NCBI GenBank assembly: GCA_022559845.1
Contig: CM040117.1
Location: 150,168,732-150,232,731, forward strand
DNA: 64,000 nt
Direction: 5' to 3'
Origin: Amorphophallus konjac
Lineage: Eukaryota > Streptophyta > Magnoliopsida > Alismatales > Araceae
A program made the position numbers and the translations under genes. This document shows, in pieces, positions 56,388 to 64,000 of this stretch. Below the pieces are notes generated by a model. The model did not search any database. It saw nothing but the letters and a program-made list of their open reading frames with translations, and was not told the DNA's origin. The stretch's first letter is position 1, and each line of letters starts with the position of its first letter.

Positions 56388-58029
56388 TGTTGAGGTCGGT
56401 GAAGTTTACGCACATTCGCCATTTTCTCGAAGCCTTTGGTACCAGGACGACGTTGGCGAGCCACGTAGGGTACAGGACCGGTCGAAAGAGGCCAGTCTTC
56501 TGTCCCTTGATGACTTGCTCTTTGATGACCACTTGCTTCTCCGGGGCGTGCTTTCTCCTGCGTTGCTGGACAGGTTTCACCATTGGGTCGAGATTGAGCT
56601 TGTGCATTACCACGTCTCCCGGGATCTCGGGAAGGTGCTCGTCAGACCATGCAAAGACTTGGATGTACTGGGCAAGGAAATCCTTATATTTTTCTTATTC
56701 CTCATATGGTAGATCGGCTCTGATCTTGACTTCTAGAGTCGGGTCACCGTTGAGGAAGACCGTTAGCAACTCGCCACCATGCTCAGATGTTGCTGGTCCC
56801 TCCTCGGCTCCCTTTATCCCTTTATTTTTCCATTCCGGCCTCATGGCTTCAACCAAGATTATATAGCACTGTCTAGCCAATGCCTGGTTACCCTAGACCT
56901 CCCCCACGCCATACTTGGTAGGGAACTTCATTTTTTGGTGAAAGGTAGAGGGCACCGCTTTCATTTGGCTGAGGATACCTTGGCCGAAGATGGCATTATA
57001 TGCCATCATCCCCTTAATTACGATGAAGTCCACCATAACCGTAACAGTTTTGGGCGGGGTGCCGATAGTAACTGACAGGCTCAGGGCTCCCTCGGGATAA
57101 GTTGCCTAGCCATTGAACCCACAGAGGGGGGTTCGGATCGGGTGGAGTTTAGATGGATTCTCTCCCATCTTGAGGAAACAATCATAGGATAATACATCAA
57201 GGGCACTACCATTGTCAACTAAGATCTTATCTATGTTACAATGGTTTATTGTAGACGATACAATGAGAGCGTCATCCTGCGGGGTGGTTAGCCCTTCCAC
57301 GTCCTGGTCGGAGAATACCAGGACCTGCGGGGCCTTAGGAGGCTCGGCGGAGGCTCGGCTCGCCCGCTAGGCGTGACGCTTTCTTCCTCGGTTGCTATCT
57401 CCACCTGATGTCGCGCCGCTCGCGATGACAATGATGTGGACTCCACGGAAGGCATTGTCGATTTCTTCGGGGGTGCCTCGGTATTCTTTCTGCCCGGCCA
57501 CGTATCGAGATAGGTGTCCCGGGCGGACGAGGTGCTCGATCTCGTCTTGGAGTTGATGGTAATTTCCGGTGTGATGCCCGTGATCGCTGTGGAACAAGCA
57601 ATGCTTGCGGCGATTGCGGTGCTTGGCCTTCATAGGCTTGGGCTGGTGGAGGAGACACGAGCCTTTGATGTCTTCGCAGATTTCGTAGACGGAAGCGGCA
57701 AGGGGGGTATACCGCTCATACTTTCGGGACGGCTCTTTGCGGTCTCCGTCCTGGTTCCACCTCTTTCCTTGGCCCGTCCCTTGCTCGGATGGTCACTTCT
57801 TGTCCCCCTCCCGACCTGAGCCTGTCGTGCCTCGGCAAGCGCTGACGACTTCCTCGCACTCTGTGTGGCGCAGGGCCAGGGTCACTAGCTCAGCGAGGGA
57901 GGTGGGAGGATGAAGCACTAGCTCGCGCTGTAGGTTCTCATCACATGTACCCCCGATTAGTGCAGTGATGGCCAAGGCAACATCCAGGCGGGGGATGCGC
58001 AGAGCTTCCGATTTGAATCGGTTGATATA
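56388..58029 (-). pseudogene. gag-pol: Element H gag end, protease and RT start
   Basis: One minus-strand frame with several stops: gag segment (58029-57793, LRIPRLDVALAITAL), nucleocapsid-like CLFHSDHGHHTGNYHQL (about 57610-57560), protease (VDNGSALDVLS, about 57220), and RT start (56613-56388; KLNLDP, PVQQRRRKHAPE, WLANVVLVPKAS, FTDLNKA). Stops lie near 57790, 57370, 57104, 56920 and 56694. The frame meets 13284 after removal of A. The 5' end is cut at 58030 by T4. Confidence 0.85.
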
Positions 58030-59919
58030 TGTCACGTCCCGAACCGATAGCAGCGGAGCGTGTCGTTTGCTCGGAACGTGGCAGTTAAACAGTCATGTCA
58101 ATTAGAGTATAGCAATTTCCACAAAACACAATTTGGACAAATAACAAATTTCATTTCAAATATAAGTTCTTTACATATTCGGGCCCATAATAAACGAAAA
58201 GACTCAATAAGGAAAAACTATAAGGAGACATAAGACACAAGATAACCAGACTAGACTGTTCATCTAGATGTCAGAGTTCTCTTCACTCTTGCCCTTGCCC
58301 ATCATGTTCGGTCTCGTCATCACTAAGGTCATTACCTGAAAAACATTGGAAAACGCAGGGTGAGCGAACGCTCAGTAGGACTTAATATCTCATGCTCCAA
58401 GCTAGCTTTAAGTCAATTAAAGTTTAACATGCTCATGCAGGTCATGCGAGATATAGAAATCGAGAACTATAATAACACGAGATAAATTCAAGATCTATAA
58501 TAAACAAACGAATAAGCAAGATGCTAGATAACCTCATGAAGACTAAGGACAATGACAATCAAGAGAGTATAGCAAGAACTTTCATGTCAGAACATCAAGT
58601 ACTTCTCATAATGAGGAAACAATAACTATCATCCCTCTATGACGAACAATATCACGAGGGTGGTTAATGAAACTAGCACAATATTATCTCTATGACGACA
58701 TTATCATGAGAGCTTTCATGTAACTAGCACTGTGGAGGATTGCCAAGACACTAAGGGAATATCATGACAATATGATAACCCCTCCAATAAGGCAATTCAA
58801 GATATTTTCATGATGAACAATAAGTTGTGGAAAGATGCACTATGATGGCAATTACTCCCGGTCATCACTATCATGAAAGCGTTTGCACTTCTAGCATTAC
58901 ATAGGATTGGCCGATGCACTAAGGGGAAAATCACGACGATATGACCGCCCCTCGTGGAAATAGCACTAGTTAGTATTTGGTCGCACACTTAGGAGTTCTC
59001 ACGACTGTATGATTGCCCCTAAATGCCAATAACCGAGTTGGTGAATGCCAGCACCCGATCATCATATACCAGTAACGTTTGGACTTTGCCTCGCCCAATA
59101 TGGTCAGATCAGGACCCGTAGCATTTAAAATGTCATTTTAGTGGGACCCATAGCCCCTGACATTTAGTCTAGACTAATTCCATATTAATGGCCAAGAATT
59201 TCAAGGATCAAGCATGTAGGAACATTAAGATAGATTTCATGGAACATAGAGTTCAAGGACAGAACTTTTAATAAGGATGATATATCAATAAACCAGATGA
59301 AAACCATGACATTCTGGAAATCTGGGTGATTAGGTACAACCAGCTCAGTCGGCCTTGAGGGAATCCAAGGCTACGAGGAGACTTACGGAGGTCCCAATGA
59401 CTAACTTGCCAGTCCGAAGGAACGGAATGTCCAATGGAGGGCTCGTATGTCACCGAGAGTTGAGGTGTATAATATGAACCAATCATGAAACAGGGACTCC
59501 ATCTACGGACGTGAGATGAGAGTGTCAAAGGACCCGAGGTATGGGTCAAAACCGGAAGAAAACGACGAGAACATGAATGCGTTAATTATAGAATTTATGT
59601 CCATCCAATTCTATAATTAACTAAATTTATATTAATTGACGTCTGTGAATAGTGTCATTTATTAATTAACATCCACTTGGAGGGACGTTAATTCTATGAT
59701 TTTTAACTTAATTTATTTAACAAGAATTCACGTCAATATCTATTTAATTGAGTAATTTTAAAAATATACATTCAAAGAGACATTAATTTATATAAAATAA
59801 TTTAGAAAAATAAAATATATGATAATGAGGAGAAAATTTCAAGGATTCTAAAAATATATTTTTATAATTTTCTGTTGCATAGTCTAGTAGATATGGATTT
59901 TTCCAAGACATAATTACAA

Positions 59920-59923
<4 letters not shown>

Positions 59924-59954
<31 letters not shown>
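59924..59954. repeat. (AT)n microsatellite
   Basis: About 31 bp of alternating A and T in the T4 LTR, next to a dyad pair. Confidence 0.9.
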
Positions 59955-59957
<3 letters not shown>

Positions 59958-60210
59958 AATCTGACGCCCTTGCATTGTGTCCTCAAAAATAATTTTGACG
60001 ACATTTAGACGGTCGTCATTTCAATAAACGTGTACTTAATTGATTAACTTAAAAAACATATATTCAAAGACATATTTATTTATATAAAATAATTTAAAGA
60101 AATAGAATATATGATAATTAGGAGAAAAATTCAAAGATTCCAAAAATATATTTTTTATAATTTTCTGTTACATATTTTAATAAATATGAATTTTCAAAGA
60201 TATACACACA

Positions 60211-60212
<2 letters not shown>

Positions 60213-60280
<68 letters not shown>
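60213..60280. repeat. (AT)n microsatellite
   Basis: About 68 bp of alternating A and T, directly before the dyads at 60291 and 60325. Confidence 0.9.
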
Positions 60281-60283
<3 letters not shown>

Positions 60284-61525
60284 TTAAATTGACGCCATAG
60301 TACAGTGGAGTCAAAATACAAATTTGACGACCTTCGTTTGGTCGTTATTTCAAAAAAATCTATTTTTCAACCCTCTCGTTTCTTGACGTAACTATGTCGG
60401 AATCGAGCTTATAATATACCGAAATGACCGGCTCGAAAAACTCTACCTAACCAGATGTTCAAAATAATTTTTCATCGAGAGACGGGAGATCTTGAGAAAG
60501 GGGGCACAAAAAATGGTGCAACCACTTTCACTACCTCGGTCTCCACTCCAATAGTACGTCCATAAATTTTCATGGCCAAAGGATACTCCGATACCCATGA
60601 ACAACTATTAATGCTAAAACTCATAACTAACATTTATATAATTGACGACTGTTCGTTCATCAAATTTCAGAATTTAATCAAATGACGACATGGTGGATGT
60701 CACCCTTTATACTTATAGCGCCCTTAACAGTGGCGTCATTTTCAGAAGAAACGACATACATCAAGTCGTCATTTTTATTTTTCCCAGAATTCCACTATGA
60801 ACAGTAGCACTTTTCCAATATGAATATTTTTATGACAATATATATATATGGATAGGTCAAGAAAAATAGCAGGATTTCAAAACTCTATTTATGCATTAAA
60901 TCAGATTATTGGTTACATAATTATTAAATTTTTAACATGTGAAATTATTAAATCAAATGGAAATAGACGACTGTTTTGATGGGCGTCAAAACGAATTAGA
61001 GCCCTGATGAGGGTCGCTATCTACAAAAAATTGCAGAACTTCTTCAAACTCAGCGAAGACTACATGTGTGAACTATAATCATGATTCATCTTGTTTGGGC
61101 TATGAAACTTGAGATAACCTACATGTTCTATACATCTAGCATGCTAGTTGTTTTATAATTATGCTTGGGAGATTGCCTACCTCTGTTTGCTCGAACAGAT
61201 GAAGAACGAAGTAGCACGTCCAACGGTAGGGGAAGAAGCCCTTTCTTCTTCTTCTTCTTCACTGCCGGAACAACGTCAGCCGCTCGCAGCTGAGGAGGAA
61301 GAATAAGGGGGGAAGAAACCCTCTTCCACGCACAACACACAACAGAGGAAAGAGAGGAAGAAGAAGCTTTGCCACAGCAACGACTGCGGTAGTTCTTCTG
61401 TCAACGGCAGCAACCGCAACTTCAGTAGCTGCACTCGCCCATGGAGGAAGACGGGGATGACGCACCCTCATCACGAGCATTCGAATGGCAGTAGCAGCAT
61501 TAGCGCCTTGCCATCGCGGGGTTCA

Positions 61526-61533
61526 TATTTATA
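61526..61533 (-). promoter_or_regulatory. TATA box of the T4 LTR
   Basis: Minus strand TATAAATA, followed downstream by GC-richer leader sequence. Confidence 0.5.
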
Positions 61534-61868
61534 ATACTCTCAAGCCTTACTAATCCTAGCCAAAGTATGCGTCCTACTAAGATTTAAATTCCCTCATTTT
61601 GATCATATCCCTTATTCACTGCCACCTTCCCTAGTTCGACTAAAACCCCAATCTCTCATTCAATGCTTCGAACATGAAAGGGCATGACTTAAAACCTTAT
61701 AATAATAGTATTTATATATATACACCCTAAAAAGCCATTTCGTGCCCTAGTTCTTTTCCCCATTCAGAGTCTCAAGGTCCATTAACAGAGTCCATTTCAC
61801 ATTTTTAACTCTACCGAGTTGGGCGATGGTCTTGTACATGTGTTCAGCCTTATGCGTTACCAAGGCCC

Positions 61869-61871
<3 letters not shown>

Positions 61872-61911
<40 letters not shown>
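61872..61911. repeat. (AT)n microsatellite
   Basis: About 40 bp of alternating A and T in the U3 of the T4 LTR. Confidence 0.9.
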
Positions 61912-61914
<3 letters not shown>

Positions 61915-62735
61915 GTTGGTCATTAACATGTGATAGTTCTTTATCTGTTATATGTTTAGTCAAGGGAGCCCGTCTAAGCTACGTAAGATCTCAACATTGG
62001 GTTTAGGATAAAGGCCTTTAGAGTCACATTGGGTCATGTTGAGTTCTAGTGGGGCCCTTTTTGCCTTAATATTAATTGGGTTTGGGTTTTAACGTGGGAG
62101 CTCATCTTTGTATTAAGTGTAAAACCTATTATCGGTTAAGGCCCATTAATTCATTTCAAAGCCCATGTACAATCTACATCTATATTTATATATATTTATA
62201 CATACATTCCAAGGTTCTTAGGCCCCTACACCAAGTCTACTAATCGAACCCAATGTTTATACATGGATAAAGGTGTGTGGGTGAGTAGGTGTCTTAGCCC
62301 ATTATTATATAAGCTTTAACTAATTTATTTAGTAGACTCCATATTCATATGAGCCTTGTTTCCTATATCTTTATTTATTTTCTTACCTTATTAATTTTTT
62401 GTTATTCGCATCGGGTATCAGAGTCGGGTTTGATCCTATGAAAGTTTATATATTTGTACATGTATAAATATATTTTTGGAATGAGATTCCTTCTAAATAC
62501 TTAAAGTTTTATTTTCAATTTAAGCCATAAATAGATAAAGGGATATATTCAATATCTATTTCTTAACTATTTATTTATACCTTTATTTGTGCCCATTTAT
62601 TAACATTTAGGCTAAATAACTATTTTAGCTAATTATCACTTTTCTTTTATCAAAATTTTAATTCTCATAATTTTCTATGACTAATAATTATAATTATTTT
62701 TATTTATTCTCTATTTAAATTTCTGGGGTGCTACA

Positions 62736-62752
62736 CCCTTCCCCACTTAAAA
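62736..62752 (-). promoter_or_regulatory. Polypurine tract of T4
   Basis: Minus strand AAGTGGGGAAGGG abuts the LTR. Together with the preceding CCAAATTCTTTT, it matches the equivalent position in element A (42681 onward). Confidence 0.8.
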
Positions 62753-62847
62753 GAATTTGGTCCCCAAATTCACATGATTTCTTTCCAAAATTAGTGGGGT
62801 AAGATCACCATATCTAAAGCATGTATTCTGGCTAGATCATTCACATA

Positions 62848-63833
62848 TCATGTTAAGTACTTAAGGTCATATCCGATTCTTGCAAGTTTTAGATGAGATA
62901 GGTTTATAGGGTTACCTTCCGTTACTTGTGGTGCTTCTTCCTTTAAAAGTGGACATCGAGTAATTTTGTGATCTCTGCTTCCACAACGGATGCATTTTCC
63001 AAGTTTATACCACACTCGTCCGGATTGTGCCTCCCCTTCTTGCAATGCTCGCATTTCCCCTTGGCCGGAACAATTTGTCGATCTTTATTCCGGGGTTTCT
63101 TATTTTCATAGAATTTGTTGCCTTCATTAAATCTCTTCTTGTCGTTCATGTTTCCTTGTTCTTGGGTCCATTTGGTAAGTCCTTCTTGGCGGCCTTTCCT
63201 TTGATTCTTTCCATCATATCCATAGCATCTTCCAAGAGTTGAGCTTTTCTAACCATCTCCGTATATGTTTAAATTTCTAGTGGAGCTAGTTGAGGTATAA
63301 GTTCCACCTTCAAGCCATTCATAAATCTCTTTGCTCTCATTTTTCCGTGCAACCAAGTATGGTGCATATCGTGCCAATCTAAAAAACCTCGCCTCATACT
63401 CGGCGACTGACAGACTACGTTGCTTCAAAGCCGCAAATTTCATAGCTTTCTTCTCGCGAATTCTTTCCGAGAAATACTTTTCATTAAAGTGTTCTAAGAA
63501 TTCGTCCCATGTAACTTGCTTGTTAGGCAAGATTGCTTCCACGGATCCCCACCATATTCGGGCATCCTTCTCTAATTGATATGTTCTTAATAGTACCTTC
63601 TCTTCGTCGGTGCATTGCATTACCTTAAAGGTCCTCTATATTTCTTGCACCCAATTCTCCGCTTCATCCGGGTCAGTCGACCCACTAACCTTAGGGGGAT
63701 TTATCTTTTGGAACTTCCGATGCAAATCCCCGGGTCCATGCCGTGCTCCACCTTGTGCAACTTGTTGCAAAGCTTGCGTTAAACCCTGGACAGTGCGTTG
63801 CATCTCTCTCCACTGAGCTCTCTCAGCGGCCAT
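62848..63833 (-). pseudogene. gag: T4 gag (Tekay-like), frameshifted
   Basis: ATG at 63833. The N-terminal part (RKFQKINPPKVSGSTDPDEAENW) and capsid (ARIWWGSVE, YFSERIREKKAMKF) closely follow element A gag. A stop lies near 63637. Frame changes near 63310, 63150 and 63010 scatter the rest. Two zinc-knuckle halves, CEHCKKGRHNPDEC and CIRCGSRDHKITRC, sit in different frames at about 63060 and 62990. Coding ends near 62848, and pol is missing. Gag would package the RNA. Confidence 0.8.
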
Positions 63834-64000
63834 TCTAGCCTACAAGAATAAGGTTTGGATTAATGATATGCATATCTCGGCAGGTATCTAACGCGAATGT
63901 AACATATTTTATCATTTAACCCCAAAGCTCTACCCAAATCTCACAGGGTTCCTATAAGATAACTGACAAGGAGAACTCAATCTAAGACTGGGACTAAATG
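63834..64000 (-). other. T4 5' leader, cut by window end
   Basis: Untranslated sequence upstream of gag. Blocks such as GCTCTACCCAA-TCTCACA (plus strand) match the leader of element A (52920 onward). The primer-binding site should lie just beyond the window. Confidence 0.6.

Larger units (their letters stand above)
8662..58029 (-). mobile_element. Element H: Tat-type Ty3/Gypsy element, split by element A
   Basis: Two blocks of one minus-strand Gypsy polyprotein lie at 56388-58029 (gag end, protease, start of RT) and 10451-13284 (rest of RT, two RNase H domains, integrase). They rejoin in frame at a 5-bp duplication, AGCCT (13280-13284 and 56383-56387), around element A. The second, archaeal-type RNase H places it in the Tat lineage. 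Gag and 5' LTR are cut off by element T4 at 58030. The 3' LTR identity is uncertain and element C ends it at 8662. Several in-frame stops and an altered RT active site show it is dead. Confidence 0.8.
59636..60990. repeat. TGACGAC/GTCGTCA inverted-repeat units in the T4 LTR
   Basis: Degenerate dyads about 25-30 bp long lie near 59637, 59962, 59996, 60291, 60325, 60652, 60684, 60733-60775 and 60966. Examples: TGACGACC - GGTCGTTA at 60325 and TGACGCCA - TGGAGTCA at 60291. Some pairs are 32-34 bp apart. The same plan as in element A, with different arm sequence. Confidence 0.65.
58030..62735 (-). repeat. Element T4 3' LTR (4706 bp)
   Basis: Boundaries rest on TG/CA ends, interruption of H gag at 58030, and the polypurine tract after 62735. 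A minus-strand TATAAATA at 61526-61533 gives a U3 of about 1.2 kb and an R-U5 of about 3.5 kb. Contains AT microsatellites, a TTC run (about 61239-61260) and TGACG dyads. The open frames in it are low-complexity or repeat-derived and I call none. Confidence 0.7.
58030..64000 (-). mobile_element. Element T4: Tekay-like gag-only element with 4.7-kb LTR (partial)
   Basis: The minus-strand 3' LTR is 58030-62735 (TGTAGCACCCC to CGTGACA). A polypurine tract, about 1 kb of gag and a leader follow up to the window end; the 5' LTR is beyond it. There is no pol between gag and the polypurine tract. The five bases next to the LTR at 58025-58029 (ATATA) should recur beyond the window if this reading is right. 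Gag and the terminal motifs resemble element A. Confidence 0.75.

Noticed and set aside
60118..60321. Tyr-Ile repeat protein frames at 59783-60004, 60118-60321 and 61747-61929
   Set aside because: Direct translation of the (AT)n microsatellites.
61128..61480. Possible host exon in the T4 LTR with a TTC run
   Set aside because: Low complexity (poly-Lys and Ala/Val-rich frames) downstream of the LTR TATA box; more likely LTR leader.

Overview
The window is wholly made of plant transposable elements; I see no host gene, tRNA, rRNA or cellular promoter. The element types (SIRE-type Copia, Tat-type and Tekay-type Ty3/Gypsy, chromodomain-tailed Gypsy derivatives, an L1-type LINE with RNase H) point to a flowering plant with a large, retrotransposon-packed genome. 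The sequence does not let me name the species. Nearly every coding region is broken by in-frame stops or frameshifts.

Layout. 1-8661: a non-autonomous Copia-type element (element C, +), with 2.3-kb LTRs, a gag pseudogene and no pol; its left LTR is cut by the window edge. 8662-13284 and 56388-58029: two pieces of one old Tat-type Gypsy element (element H, -), split inside reverse transcriptase. 13285-56382: a Tekay-type Gypsy element (element A, -) that split H, leaving the 5-bp duplication AGCCT on both sides. A's left LTR is itself cut twice: by element E1 (14295-28851, +, duplication AATCA) and by Tat-type element E3 (30900-42393, +, duplication CTCTT). E1 is cut by its relative E2 (18412-25251, +, duplication CGATC). 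A's reverse transcriptase is cut by an L1-type LINE (45268-50941, +, 12-bp duplication, poly-A tail). 58030-64000: the 4.7-kb LTR and gag-only body of another Tekay-like element (element T4, -), inserted in H's gag and running off the window.

Taking out the insertions in order restores A's left LTR to about 3335 bp, against 3332 bp for its intact right LTR, and brings the two halves of H and of A pol back into one frame at the duplicated sites. Inferred order: H first, then A into H; then E1, E3 and the LINE into A, and E2 into E1. T4 and C entered H independently.

The most unusual part is the pair E1/E2. They are related Gypsy derivatives that lack reverse transcriptase, RNase H and the integrase core. 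In their place both carry an unrecognised shared domain, a DPFDP motif and a tandem repeat with the core GCPGPP, joined to a retained integrase C-terminal domain and a chromodomain-like end. Their LTR leaders carry a hairpin whose stem is kept by compensatory changes between the two families. They have no recognisable polypurine tract and share a 17-bp hairpin 19 bp before the 3' LTR. Separately, the LTRs of H, A and T4 each contain arrays of inverted-repeat units of about 30 bp, different in sequence in each family, and the C LTR has dense arrays of short degenerate repeats.
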